A DNA stretch of 64,000 bases from Enhydrobacter sp. GTDB lineage: Bacteria > Pseudomonadota > Alphaproteobacteria > Reyranellales > Reyranellaceae. A program made the position numbers and the translations under genes. Below are positions 8,325 to 17,993 of this stretch, piece by piece. A model generated the notes under the pieces. The model saw nothing but the letters and a program-made list of their open reading frames with translations. It was not told the origin of the DNA and made no database searches. The stretch covers positions 2,650,995 to 2,714,994 of the forward strand of contig NZ_CP126889.1 of assembly GCF_030246845.1 (NCBI RefSeq), in the 5' to 3' direction. Each line of letters begins with the position of its first letter. Positions within the stretch are counted from its first letter, which is position 1.

Positions 8325-9019
8325 GTGCTGAGCCACCTCCTGAGGGCATCCGTCACTTCGTCGGGCTTCTCGAGCGGGGACATGTGCCCGCATTCCTCGA
8401 TCACAACCAGACGGGCGTTGGCGATGTCCGCCGCCATTTCCTGCGCGCGCGAAAGCGGCGTGGGCTGGTCCTGTCGTCCGACGATCACGACGGTAGGGAC
8501 GTCGATCCCGACCAGCAGCGGCCGGCTGTCCGGCCGCGCCATGATGGCTTTCTGCTCACGCACGAAGCCTTCGGCGCCGACTTCCTGCGCCATGTCGAGG
8601 ACGGGCTGGACCACGGTTGTATCCTTGAGGCGGGCCGGATGAACAAGGGTGGGGAGGAGCGCGGGCTGCACACCATGGAAGCGGCCGATGCGCGCCTGCT
8701 CGATGAAGCCGCGGCGCCGCGCGGTGGTTTCCGGCGCATCGGGCGTGGCCTGGGTGTCGATCAGGGCCAGCCGCTCCACGCGCCGGGGCGCGCGGCGCAG
8801 GATCTCGAAGGCGACGTAGCCGCCCATCGAGAAGCCGCCGAGCGCGAAGGTCGAGGGCGCGACCGCGAGCGCGGCTTCGGCCATCGCGCCGAGTGAATCG
8901 TGCGGGTAGAGCTCCGGCACCACGATATCGGCCACGTCGCCGAGCGCGGCGATCTGATGCTCGAAGAGACGACGTGTGTTCAGGAGCCCCGGCAACAGGA
9001 CGAGAGTGGTTCGCGACAT
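8321..9019 (-). CDS. alpha/beta hydrolase
   Basis: A 232-residue single-domain alpha/beta hydrolase. The oxyanion-hole strand LVLLPGLLNT is at residues 6-15, the nucleophile elbow GFSMGG near residue 62, the acid-containing segment VIVGRQDQPTPL near 182 and the catalytic histidine in EECGHMSPLEKPDEV near 211. This order is complete for a serine esterase/lipase-type hydrolase. Substrate unknown. It leads a two-gene leftward operon with the GNAT gene and is divergent from the P450 gene. Confidence 0.88.
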   Translation of the reverse strand: MSRTTLVLLPGLLNTRRLFEHQIAALGDVADIVVPELYPHDSLGAMAEAALAVAPSTFALGGFSMGGYVAFEILRRAPRRVERLALIDTQATPDAPETTARRRGFIEQARIGRFHGVQPALLPTLVHPARLKDTTVVQPVLDMAQEVGAEGFVREQKAIMARPDSRPLLVGIDVPTVVIVGRQDQPTPLSRAQEMAADIANARLVVIEECGHMSPLEKPDEVTDALRRWLST

Positions 9020-9161
9020 CCTTTGATCCGTCTTCGGCCGAGGGCGCTATGGTGAGCGAAATGCCATGCAGCCGGCGAGTGCGCAAGGCGGGACGAGATT
9101 CCCTCGTCGCGGCCCGGGAAAAGGACTTGACTCTCGGTCGGCGCGAAGGCGCGCTTGCCGC

Positions 9162-10367
9162 ATGAGCGATCACATCGATGTCGGCGATCCGGCGCTCTAT
9201 CGGGAGGATCGCTGGCGGCCGCACTTTGCGCGCCTGCGGCGCGAGGATCCGGTCCACTATCATCCCGAAAGCCCGTATGGGCCTTACTGGTCGGTCACGC
9301 GCTATGCCGACATCATGAAGGTCGAGCTCGACCATCGCACCTATTCGTCGGCTTCCGCCCTGGGGGGAATCCAGATCCAGGATCAGCTGCAAGGCGAGGA
9401 GCTGCCGAACTTCATCCGCATGGATCCGCCCCGCCACACCGCGCAGCGCAAGACCGTGGCGCCGATCGTGGCGCCATCCAACCTCGCCAATATGGAAGGC
9501 TTGATCCGCGAGCGCACCGCGCGCGTGCTCGACGGCCTGCCGCGCGGCGAAGTGTTCGACTGGGTCGATCTCGTCTCGACCGAGCTCACGGCGATGATGC
9601 TGGCGACCTTGTTCGACTTTCCCCAAGCCGACCGGCGCAAGCTCACCCACTGGTCCGATGTCGCGATCGCCAACGTCAAGGCGCCGGATGCCGTGGTGAG
9701 GAGCGAGGCGGAGCGCATGGCCGAGCTGCGCCGCATGGCCGATACCATGGCGGCCCTCTGGAAGGAGCGCGCCGCCCAGCCGCCCAGGTTCGACTTGATC
9801 TCGATGATGGCGCACGCCGAAGCGACGCAGAACATGCCGCTCAACGAGTTCATCGGCACCTTCGCGCTCCTGATCGTCGGCGGCAACGACACGACGCGCA
9901 ATTCCATGAGCGGCGGCCTGATGGCGCTTGGCGATCATCCGGACGAATACGCCAAGGTGCGCGCCGACCGCAGCCTGATCCCGAATCTGGTCTCGGAGAT
10001 CATCCGCCACCACACGCCGGTCATCCATATGCGCCGCACCGCGACGACCGACACCGAGCTCGCCGGCAAGACCATCCGCAAGGGCGACAAGGTCGTGATG
10101 TGGTACGTGTCAGGCAATCGCGACGAGACGGCGATCGAGGAGCCGGAGCGTCTCGACGTCAACCGACCCAAGGTGCGCCAGCACCTGTCGTTCGGCGCCG
10201 GCATCCATCGCTGCGTCGGCGATCGCCTGGCCGAGATGCAGTTGCGCATCCTGTGGGAGGAGATCCTGGCGCGCGATCTGCAGATCGAGATCGTGGGTCC
10301 GCCGGTGCGGCTCTATTCCAACTTCATTCGCGGCATTCGCGCGCTGCCCGTGATGCTGCGGCACTGA
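9162..10367 (+). CDS. cytochrome P450
   Basis: A 401-residue soluble bacterial P450. The I-helix oxygen-activation motif GGNDTTRN lies near residue 240, the K-helix ExxR as EIIR near 278, and the heme-thiolate loop FGAGIHRCVGDRLAEMQ near 347-363 with the ligand Cys. The HMRRTATTDTELAGKTIRKGD stretch resembles the steroid/terpenoid-oxidising CYP125/CYP142/linalool-hydroxylase group, so a hydrophobic isoprenoid or fatty substrate is plausible. No ferredoxin or ferredoxin reductase is adjacent. The ATG at 9162 matches the usual family N-terminus; an upstream extension to 9066 lacks similarity to anything I recognise. Confidence 0.93.
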   Translation: MSDHIDVGDPALYREDRWRPHFARLRREDPVHYHPESPYGPYWSVTRYADIMKVELDHRTYSSASALGGIQIQDQLQGEELPNFIRMDPPRHTAQRKTVAPIVAPSNLANMEGLIRERTARVLDGLPRGEVFDWVDLVSTELTAMMLATLFDFPQADRRKLTHWSDVAIANVKAPDAVVRSEAERMAELRRMADTMAALWKERAAQPPRFDLISMMAHAEATQNMPLNEFIGTFALLIVGGNDTTRNSMSGGLMALGDHPDEYAKVRADRSLIPNLVSEIIRHHTPVIHMRRTATTDTELAGKTIRKGDKVVMWYVSGNRDETAIEEPERLDVNRPKVRQHLSFGAGIHRCVGDRLAEMQLRILWEEILARDLQIEIVGPPVRLYSNFIRGIRALPVMLRH

Positions 10368-10481
10368 TCACCTCCAAGAAACCGCGCCGCCAGTGCTGGC
10401 TTTGTCGGGCCGCGATCCTTGATGGAGATCGACGGAGCCACTAGCGTGGCCGATCGCTGAGACCATCCAAGGGAGTGAGCA

Positions 10482-11108
10482 ATGAAGCTCTATTACATGC
10501 CAGGCGCCTGTTCGATCGGCATCCATGTGCTGCTGGAGGAGATCGGCAAGCCGTACGATCTGCAGAAGATCGACGGCGCCAAGCAGGAGCAGTACGGGCC
10601 GGACTTCGTGAAGATCAACCCCAAGTCGAAGGTGCCGACCCTGGTGCGCGACGATGGCTCGGTGCTGACCGAATTTCCCGCCATCGCCACCTGGCTTGCC
10701 CGCAAGAATCCGGACAAGAGCCTGCTGCCCAGCGATGCCGACGCCGAGGCGCGGGCGTTCGAGGCGATGGACTATGTCGTCTCGACCATGCACATGCAGG
10801 GCTTCTCGCGCATGTTCCGGCCGGCCAACTACGCTCCGACCGAGGCCGACCACGACAAGGTCAAGGCGCGCGGCAAGGAGATCATGGAGAAGGGCCTCGC
10901 CATCATGGACAAGGCGCTCGAGGGCAAGGAGTACGTTGCCGGCAAGTTCTCGATCGCCGATGCGGCGCTGTTCTACATCGAGTTCTGGGCGGCGGCGCGC
11001 ATGAAGATGACGCTGCCCAAGAACTGCGCCGCCCACTATGAGCGCATGAAGGCCCGGCCCGCCGTGAAGCGCGTGCTGGAGCAGGAAGGCCTGGCGCAGG
11101 CGGCATAG
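10482..11108 (+). CDS. glutathione S-transferase, beta-class-like
   Basis: A 208-residue GST. The thioredoxin-like N-terminal domain begins MKLYYMPGACS, placing a cysteine at position 10 as in bacterial beta-class enzymes, and contains the cis-proline glutathione site KVPTLV and the DDGSVLTE turn. The all-helical C-terminal domain has the conserved FSIADAALF N-capping segment. It conjugates or reduces electrophiles with glutathione in the cytosol. A GGGAGTGA ribosome site precedes the ATG. It sits after the P450, but a 114-bp gap leaves co-transcription uncertain. Confidence 0.92.
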   Translation: MKLYYMPGACSIGIHVLLEEIGKPYDLQKIDGAKQEQYGPDFVKINPKSKVPTLVRDDGSVLTEFPAIATWLARKNPDKSLLPSDADAEARAFEAMDYVVSTMHMQGFSRMFRPANYAPTEADHDKVKARGKEIMEKGLAIMDKALEGKEYVAGKFSIADAALFYIEFWAAARMKMTLPKNCAAHYERMKARPAVKRVLEQEGLAQAA

Positions 11109-11116
11109 GAGTCAGG

Positions 11117-11179
11117 GGAGCGCGCCACTCCAGCGGCGCATCTGCTCAACGATGAGCGCGACTGGAGTGGCGCGCACCC
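11117..11179. repeat. inverted pair of R2-family palindromic repeats
   Basis: Two half-elements face each other: GCGCGCCACTCCAG (11120-11133) and CTGGAGTGGCGCGC (11162-11175), a perfect 14-bp inverted repeat. Both halves closely match the element at 46919-46946 (about 21 of 23 and 23 of 26 bases by eye). The right half covers an ATG at 11152 that would otherwise be the longest start for the following gene. Confidence 0.6.
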
Positions 11180-11187
11180 ATGACGTC

Positions 11188-12153
11188 ATGTCTCTTCCCG
11201 CTGCTCTGAAGTCCCGCCTCCGGTTGCCGCTGATCGCGGCACCGATGTTCCTCGTCTCGGGCCCGGCCCTGGTGAAGGCGGCGTGCCGCAGCGGCGTGAT
11301 CGGTGCATTCCCGACCGCCAACTGCCGGACGGCCGACGAGCTCGACCGCTGGCTTGCCGACATGAACGACGACCAACGGCGCGCCGCCGACGAGACCGGG
11401 CGCGCACCGGCGCCGATCTGCCCCAACCTGATCGTCCATCGTTCCAATCCGCGGGTGGCCGAGGATCTGGCGTCGGTGCTGCGGGCGAAGGCGGAGATCG
11501 TGATCACGAGCGTGGGCTCGCCCGAGCCGGTGATGAAGCCGCTGAAGGACGCGGGCTCCCTGGTGCTGGCCGACGTGGCGTCGGTGCGCCATGCCGAGAA
11601 GGCCGTGGCGGCGGGCGTCGACGGCCTCGTGCTGCTCACCGCCGGCGCAGGCGGTCAGACGGGCTGGGTCAATCCCTTCGCCTTCGTGCGCGCGGTCCGC
11701 GCCTTCTGGGACGGCATCGTGGTGATGGCTGGCGGCATGTCGGACGGGCACGCGGTGGCTGCGGCCCGAACCTTGGGATGCGATCTCGCCTACATGGGCA
11801 CGAAGTTCATCGCCACGCGCGAGAGCCTGGCCAAGGACGAATACAAGGCGATGCTGGTGGCGAGCCGCCTCGACGATGTCCTGCTGACCCGCGCCTTCAC
11901 CGGCCTCGAGACCAACATGCTCAGGCCGTCGATCGCGGCGGCCGGTCTCGATCCCGATCAGCTGCCGGCCCGCGGCGCGATCGACATCGCCCGGGACATC
12001 AACGCCGCCGAGCGCGACAAACCCCAGGCCCGGCGCTGGAAGGACGTCTGGAGCGCCGGTCACTCCGTGTCGGGTATCGCGGATATTCCCTCGGTAGCCG
12101 AACTCGTCGAGAGAACCGCCCGCGAATACGCCGTCGCCCGACCCTCAGTGTAG
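11188..12153 (+). CDS. nitronate monooxygenase (2-nitropropane dioxygenase family)
   Basis: A 321-residue TIM-barrel FMN enzyme. Visible family features are the N-terminal IAAPMFLVSGP, the FMN-contacting TAGAGGQTGW near residue 150, the MAGGMSDG phosphate loop and the MGTKFIATRES segment. It oxidises alkyl nitronates to carbonyl compounds and nitrite; many relatives act on unknown nitroalkanes. ATG 11188 (MSLPAAL) is preferred to ATG 11152 because the intervening 12 codons are encoded by a dispersed repeat and relatives begin near this point. It overlaps the convergent Usg gene by nine bases. Confidence 0.88.
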   Translation: MSLPAALKSRLRLPLIAAPMFLVSGPALVKAACRSGVIGAFPTANCRTADELDRWLADMNDDQRRAADETGRAPAPICPNLIVHRSNPRVAEDLASVLRAKAEIVITSVGSPEPVMKPLKDAGSLVLADVASVRHAEKAVAAGVDGLVLLTAGAGGQTGWVNPFAFVRAVRAFWDGIVVMAGGMSDGHAVAAARTLGCDLAYMGTKFIATRESLAKDEYKAMLVASRLDDVLLTRAFTGLETNMLRPSIAAAGLDPDQLPARGAIDIARDINAAERDKPQARRWKDVWSAGHSVSGIADIPSVAELVERTAREYAVARPSV

Positions 12154-12411
12154 ATGGTACAAGCCGTTGGCGAAGCCGAACTCCGCGGGCTTGATGAGTT
12201 GCGCGCTGGCGACCCGCACGCGGTGCAGCCTGCCTTCCAGGTTTCGCTCCCAGAAATCGAGGAATTTGGTCAAATTGGGAAAACGAGGGGCAAGATCGAG
12301 ATTCTGCCAGATATAGCTTTGCAGGACGTGCCGGTGGTCCGGCATCCAATAGAGAATTTCAGCAGTTGTGATCCGGTAGTCGACGAGCTGAGCAACAAAA
12401 GAACGATCCAT
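12145..12411 (-). CDS. usg: Usg family protein
   Basis: An 88-residue protein matching the alphaproteobacterial Usg family, first noted beside the trp genes of Caulobacter. The core AEILYWMPDH..LQSYIWQNLDLAPRFPNL..FLDFWERNLEGRLHRVRVA is characteristic. Its biochemical function is unknown. No trp genes occur nearby. GGAGTG sits eight bases ahead of the ATG. Its end overlaps the nitronate monooxygenase gene convergently. Confidence 0.8.
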   Translation of the reverse strand: MDRSFVAQLVDYRITTAEILYWMPDHRHVLQSYIWQNLDLAPRFPNLTKFLDFWERNLEGRLHRVRVASAQLIKPAEFGFANGLYHLH

Positions 12412-12562
12412 CGATCACTCCTTGACGCGGCACTCCGCCGGGAATAGTCACGCACCCTCAACGAGATTCCAATAAAATTCGTTCCGCATCAAAGGCTTGG
12501 CAGCAATCTCGGTCGGTTGCTGCTACTGCGAGATGACTTGATGCAACTTTTTGTCCCTCGCC

Positions 12563-12590
12563 TTGACTCGCCCCGGGCACGACCTTAAAT
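12563..12590 (+). promoter_or_regulatory. groESL promoter
   Basis: TTGACT at 12563-12568 and TTAAAT at 12585-12590 are separated by 16 bp, a good sigma-70-type promoter. The -35 lies in a CTTGAC context, also compatible with alphaproteobacterial heat-shock sigma factors. Transcription would begin just before the CIRCE element. Confidence 0.6.
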
Positions 12591-12601
12591 GCCGTACGCC
12601 T

Positions 12602-12628
12602 TTGGCACTCCTCGATGGCGAGTGCTGA
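12602..12628 (+). promoter_or_regulatory. CIRCE element (HrcA operator) of groESL
   Basis: TTGGCACTC-N9-GAGTGCTGA matches the canonical CIRCE TTAGCACTC-N9-GAGTGCTAA, with an A-to-G change at the same position in each arm's consensus. HrcA repressor binding here would give heat-inducible control of groESL. hrcA is not in the window. Confidence 0.9.
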
Positions 12629-12692
12629 CAGGCCCGAAATCGCGGCCAGTCCCGGCCGTGCAGGCGAAACCAGGGTTTATGGAGGCAGCAGC

Positions 12693-13007
12693 ATGAAGTT
12701 CCGTCCGCTTCACGATCGCGTCGTGGTCAAGCGCGTCGCGGAAGAAGAGAAGACCAAGGGCGGCATCATCATTCCGGACACGGCCAAGGAAAAGCCGATG
12801 GAGGGCGAGATCATCGCCGTCGGTCCGGGCGCCCGCGACGAGAAGGGCACGCTTGTCCCGCTCGACGTCAAGGCCGGTGACCGCATCCTGTTCGGCAAGT
12901 GGTCCGGCACCGAGATCAAGCTCGACGGCGTCGAGTATCTGATCATGAAGGAGAGCGACATCATGGGAATCCTCGAGGGTTCCGCCGCGGTCAAGAAGGC
13001 CGCCTGA
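12693..13007 (+). CDS. groES: co-chaperonin GroES
   Basis: A 104-residue GroES that caps the GroEL ring to enclose folding clients. It has the N-terminal [13 protein letters not shown] strand, the GroEL-binding mobile loop [18 protein letters not shown] (about residues 19-36) and the C-terminal [23 protein letters not shown] at 12681-12685 fixes the start. It lies behind a promoter and CIRCE element and 53 bp before groEL, forming the standard operon. Confidence 0.98.
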   Translation: MKFRPLHDRVVVKRVAEEEKTKGGIIIPDTAKEKPMEGEIIAVGPGARDEKGTLVPLDVKAGDRILFGKWSGTEIKLDGVEYLIMKESDIMGILEGSAAVKKAA

Positions 13008-13057
13008 TCGCTTTCCCATCCACCAAGACATCAACACATCCATCCAAGAGGGATTGA

Positions 13058-14698
<1,641 letters not shown>

Positions 14699-14724
14699 GT
14701 CCAGCCGTCTTCTGAGACATGTGG

Positions 14725-14757
14725 AAAGGCCGGGAGAAATCCCGGCCTTTTCTTTTT
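14725..14757 (+). terminator. rho-independent terminator of groESL
   Basis: Perfect 11-bp stem AAAGGCCGGGA / TCCCGGCCTTT with a GAAA tetraloop, followed by TCTTTTT. It starts 26 bp after the groEL stop. Confidence 0.92.
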
Positions 14758-14769
14758 GCTTGGAAGGAA

Positions 14770-14846
14770 GGATCCCTCGCTCACGCTCGGGATGACACCG
14801 ACTTCGCAATCGGTATCGTGTCATTCCGAGCGCCAGCGAGGAATCT
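14770..14846. repeat. R1 dispersed repeat, copy A
   Basis: Two opposed arms, GATCCCTCGCTCACGCTCGG.. from 14771 and ..TCATTCCGAGCGCCAGCGAG from 14821, form an imperfect palindrome of about 77 bp. It shares the TCATCCCGAGCG..GGATC core with copies at 30856-30924 and 46983-47041. It abuts the Nudix gene start. Confidence 0.75.
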
Positions 14847-14858
14847 TTGCGACAGCCC

Positions 14859-15281
14859 ATGCGTACAGACCCCGTTTCTGTGAAAGGCATCCTCTTCCAC
14901 CAGCACCGTGTCCTCCTGTTGCTCAACGATCGCGGCGAATGGGAGCTGCCGGGCGGGCGGGCGGAGCCGGGCGAGGATCATCGAGCCGCGCTCGGGCGCG
15001 AGGTGCGGGAGGAGACCGGGCTCGATGTCGAGGTCGGCGCGCTGGTCGGCAGGCATCGGTTCGAGGTGCTGCCCCGCCGTTTCGTGCAGATCGTCGCCTA
15101 CGCCTGCACGCTCGCGGGCGCCTCGGCCGTCATGCTGAGCTGCGAGCATGTCGAGATGTGCTGGGTGCCGCTGGCCGAGCTCGGCGAAACGATAGCCGGC
15201 CGTCGCTTGCCGGCCGGCTATCTCGGCGCGATTCGCCAGGCGATGTCCCAGCCGCGTGGGCCGAGCGAGCGGGTGGTCTGA
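14859..15281 (+). CDS. Nudix hydrolase
   Basis: A 140-residue Nudix pyrophosphohydrolase. The Nudix box is complete: G-x5-E-x7-REVREETGL, running from the GGRAEPGEDH turn near residue 37 to EETGLDVEV. It cleaves nucleoside-diphosphate-X substrates with Mg2+; the substrate is not predictable. ATG at 14859 is chosen over a TTG at 14847 that lies in the R1 repeat. No clear ribosome site is visible, perhaps because the repeat inserted just upstream. Its 3' end overlaps the convergent gene by 64 bp. Confidence 0.88.
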   Translation: MRTDPVSVKGILFHQHRVLLLLNDRGEWELPGGRAEPGEDHRAALGREVREETGLDVEVGALVGRHRFEVLPRRFVQIVAYACTLAGASAVMLSCEHVEMCWVPLAELGETIAGRRLPAGYLGAIRQAMSQPRGPSERVV

Positions 15282-16288
15282 ACCTTCAGGAACCGATCGC
15301 AGGCGGCGGCGGCGCCCAGCCAGAGCTCGTTCCAGGCGTCGAAGGCTTTCAACGGGTCGGCAAGGACAAGGTCCCGTGCGACGCGCCATCCGACGGCGCG
15401 GACCACGACCGAATCCTGCGCTTCCGTCGTCTCGATCTCCTCGCCCTGAGCGGCAAGCACCGCCGCCAGCCAACGTCCGAAGTCGCGGGCGCTCTGCAGA
15501 TCGCCACGCTCGACGTCGGTCGGCAGGTCCATGTCGCGCGCCGTCTCCTCGTGGAACTGCAGGCCGACCAGACGCCCCACGCGGCCCAGTTCCTGCTGGG
15601 CGTCGTCAACGCCCAATAGCTCCTGCAGCGTCGGCAGCATGGTGCGCAGATACTCGACGGCATAGGCGCGGAAGGTCTTGAGCCGCCGCTCTTCGGGCCA
15701 GTTCGCCGTCTCCAGCCGGGGCTGCCTGCTCCAGTCGAGGCGCGGCATCTCTTCGTCGCCGTAGGCGAAGCGCACGCGCTCCTCCTCCTTCAGTGGCCGG
15801 TCGTATTCACAGTAGTAGCCTTCGAGGCCCGGCATCCCGTCCACTGTCATGCCGGTGCAGACGAAGCCGAGACCGGGCTTGCCGAGCGACTGGCCGTTGT
15901 GGCCGTGCCAGCCGTGCAGCATCGCCGCCGACACCGAATGCGGCACGGCGGCGATGGCTGTGCCGCGCCAGATCCAGCGCGGCGGCGGATAGCGCACCCA
16001 GGCCTTGCGGTCGCTCTCGCGCAGATAGCCGGTCTTCACGCCGCCCAGCGCATTGGAGTGGTAGTGGTAGAGCGCGCAGGCGGGCGCCGGCGGCTGGTCA
16101 CCGAGGCCGAGCTTCTGCAGGCCGGGCAGGAACTTCTCCAGGTGCTGGCGGCGGAAATGCCGGAACATGTACGCGCGCGCCGTCTCCTCGCCGCGCCGGG
16201 TGACGAGTCCCAGCACGAGCGCGGTCATCAGCGCATTGTAGAGCGTGCCGACGGCGCGATGGGCCGCCAGCGTCGAAGGAGACGCCAT
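15218..16288 (-). CDS. conserved protein of unknown function
   Basis: A 356-residue soluble-looking protein that I do not recognise. It is rich in aromatic and histidine-containing blocks (ALYHYHSNALGG, AAMLHGWHGHNGQSLGKPGLGF, YYCEYDRPLKEEERVRF), which could form a metal or active site, and it has no clear membrane segment or signal peptide. The start at 16288 shares one base with the stop of the DUF1330 gene, arguing for coupled translation. It is last in a leftward operon with a sulfurtransferase. Codon use matches neighbours, so the frame is credible despite the 64-bp convergent overlap with the Nudix gene. Confidence 0.75.
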   Translation of the reverse strand: MASPSTLAAHRAVGTLYNALMTALVLGLVTRRGEETARAYMFRHFRRQHLEKFLPGLQKLGLGDQPPAPACALYHYHSNALGGVKTGYLRESDRKAWVRYPPPRWIWRGTAIAAVPHSVSAAMLHGWHGHNGQSLGKPGLGFVCTGMTVDGMPGLEGYYCEYDRPLKEEERVRFAYGDEEMPRLDWSRQPRLETANWPEERRLKTFRAYAVEYLRTMLPTLQELLGVDDAQQELGRVGRLVGLQFHEETARDMDLPTDVERGDLQSARDFGRWLAAVLAAQGEEIETTEAQDSVVVRAVGWRVARDLVLADPLKAFDAWNELWLGAAAACDRFLKVQTTRSLGPRGWDIAWRIAPR

Positions 16289-16581
16289 CAGCCGGAATGG
16301 CCCTCGACGGCGATGGCGCGGCATTTGCCCGCCTTCAGTCGCATGGCGAGGACAGGCTTGTATTCGGGCGAATGGTAGAAGCGCTCGAGCGACGCCATGT
16401 CGGGGAACTCGATCACCACGACGCGCGGCGGCGTCCAGTCGCCTTCCAGGCAGGTCGTCCTGCCGCCGCGCACGATGAACTTGCCGCCGAACTTGGCGAT
16501 CAGGCCCGGCGTGTGCTTGCGGTACTCGGCCATCAGGGCCTCGTCCGTGGTCTCGACCTCGACGATCATATAGGCGGGCAT
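16288..16581 (-). CDS. DUF1330 family protein
   Basis: A 97-residue dimeric-alpha/beta-barrel protein of the DUF1330 family, recognised by the YMIVEVETTD start, the FGGKFIVRGG strand, VVIEFPDMASLERFYHSPEY and the terminal KPVLAMRLKAG. Members are thought to be small cytosolic proteins with no established reaction. GGAGGGAG lies upstream of the ATG. It sits between the sulfurtransferase (10-bp gap) and the unknown gene (one-base overlap), clearly one operon. Confidence 0.9.
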   Translation of the reverse strand: MPAYMIVEVETTDEALMAEYRKHTPGLIAKFGGKFIVRGGRTTCLEGDWTPPRVVVIEFPDMASLERFYHSPEYKPVLAMRLKAGKCRAIAVEGHSG

Positions 16582-16591
16582 CGCTCCTCCC

Positions 16592-17458
16592 TCAGCCGGT
16601 TTCCATCGGCAGACTGGCGTCGTTCGACCATTCCTGCATGGAGTTGTCGTACACCGATACGTTCTTGTGACCCAGGATCGCCGTCAGCACAAATGCATCG
16701 AGCGTGGCCGCGATGCCGCCGCCGCAGTAGACCAGCACGCGCTTGTCGGGCGCGGCACCCACGCCCTCGAAGGCCGCCCTGAGCTCGGCGATCGGCTTCA
16801 GGGCCTTGTCCGGCCCGAGCAGGCTCGCCGCCGGAACGCAGGACGAGCCCGCGATGCGGCCGGGCCGGCCGTAAGTGACGCCGCCCGTTCCCTTGTGCTG
16901 CTCGTGGCTCAGCGCGTTGAGCGTGAGCGCGCCCTTGTCGCCGATCGCCGCTTTCACCTCCTCCTTGTCGACGAAGATCCCGGGCCGGGCGCGCAAGGTG
17001 AGCGTCGCTGGCGGGTAGCTCGAGGGCTCGCTCGAGAGCGGCCGCTTCTCGGCCTTCCATTTGTCGAGGCCGCCATCGAGAAGCGCGGCATCGTCGAATC
17101 CGATCGCCCGCAGCATCCACCAAATTCGGCTCGCCCAGACCGGCGAGGCGTGGCTGTAGAGAACCACGAAAGTGCCGTGGCCGATGCCCTTGGCGGCAAA
17201 AGCCGGGGTGAGCACGTCGAGCGGCGGCAAGGTGAAGCGCAGCTTCGAGCTCGTGTCGGACAGCTCGCTGCCGAGATCGAGATAGGCGGCGCCCGGAATG
17301 TGCCCTTTGTCGTAGTTGGCGTGGCCGCTTTCGGCGTTGTAGCCGCCCTCGGGACGAGGCTTGAGGTAGGTGGTACAGTCGAAGACCCGCAGGCCGGGCG
17401 CGCCCAAACGGCGCGCGAGGTCCTCGGTCGAAATCAAGGCGGCGGAATGGACGGACAT
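16592..17458 (-). CDS. sulfurtransferase, 3-mercaptopyruvate/thiosulfate type
   Basis: A 288-residue two-rhodanese-domain sulfurtransferase. The inactive N-terminal domain carries the GHIPGAAYLDLG and DGGLDKWKAEKRPL signatures. The C-terminal catalytic domain has the active cysteine in VYCGGGIAAT near residue 246, a loop closer to mercaptopyruvate sulfurtransferases (CGSGVTA) than to thiosulfate enzymes (CRKGVT). It moves sulfane sulfur from 3-mercaptopyruvate or thiosulfate to a thiol or cyanide. It leads the leftward operon with DUF1330 and an unknown gene, whose roles may therefore relate to sulfur metabolism. Confidence 0.9.
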   Translation of the reverse strand: MSVHSAALISTEDLARRLGAPGLRVFDCTTYLKPRPEGGYNAESGHANYDKGHIPGAAYLDLGSELSDTSSKLRFTLPPLDVLTPAFAAKGIGHGTFVVLYSHASPVWASRIWWMLRAIGFDDAALLDGGLDKWKAEKRPLSSEPSSYPPATLTLRARPGIFVDKEEVKAAIGDKGALTLNALSHEQHKGTGGVTYGRPGRIAGSSCVPAASLLGPDKALKPIAELRAAFEGVGAAPDKRVLVYCGGGIAATLDAFVLTAILGHKNVSVYDNSMQEWSNDASLPMETG

Positions 17459-17532
17459 CGCGCTCTCCCTCGCTTGGGAGGGCGCAGACTAGCGTGCCCG
17501 GCGCGTCCTCGCGATGCCGACGAAGCGGATTG

Positions 17533-17877
17533 CTACAGCGTCTTCTGCGGCAGCGGCGGAACGGCGATCGGCTGCGAAGGTGAAGGCGAGGGCGCAGATT
17601 GCGCGGCCGGCACGCTGTCGGTCGGCGCGACGCGGGGCGCCGCCGGCGCCTTCGACGCCACCCTCTTGGTCTTCTTGTGGTGCGGCTTGGTGGCGTGGGC
17701 ATGGGCCCGCTTGAGGCAGGTCGCCTTGGCGCTCTCGCTCTTCAGAGCGCTGCACGAGGCCTTGTGTTTGACGTGCTTGACCGTCGGGGTCGGGGCTGGC
17801 GGCGTATCCTGGGCGAAGGACGGGGCGGCGAAGGCAACCGCGGTCACCGCCGCGAGGCTGGCGAGCAAAAGACGCAT
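17533..17877 (-). CDS. small secreted Lys/His/Pro-rich protein
   Basis: A 114-residue exported protein. Residues 1-22 are a signal peptide (LLLASLAAVTAVAFAAPSFA-Q). The mature part has a short two-cysteine segment (CSALKSESAKATC), a basic Lys/His run (HATKPHHKKTKR) and a Pro/Ser/Ala-rich C-terminus. The cysteine pair may form a disulfide in the periplasm. I do not recognise the family; no partner gene is evident. Confidence 0.75.
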   Translation of the reverse strand: MRLLLASLAAVTAVAFAAPSFAQDTPPAPTPTVKHVKHKASCSALKSESAKATCLKRAHAHATKPHHKKTKRVASKAPAAPRVAPTDSVPAAQSAPSPSPSQPIAVPPLPQKTL

Positions 17878-17993
17878 GCGAACATCTCCCGGGCCGCTGT
17901 CGGAGGAGGGGCGGTGCGGCCTCTGATGAAAAAATATTATTTGATTTGTATCTGTTGTGTCAAATTCTTAATGTCTTGCTAAAAGCAGACAGC

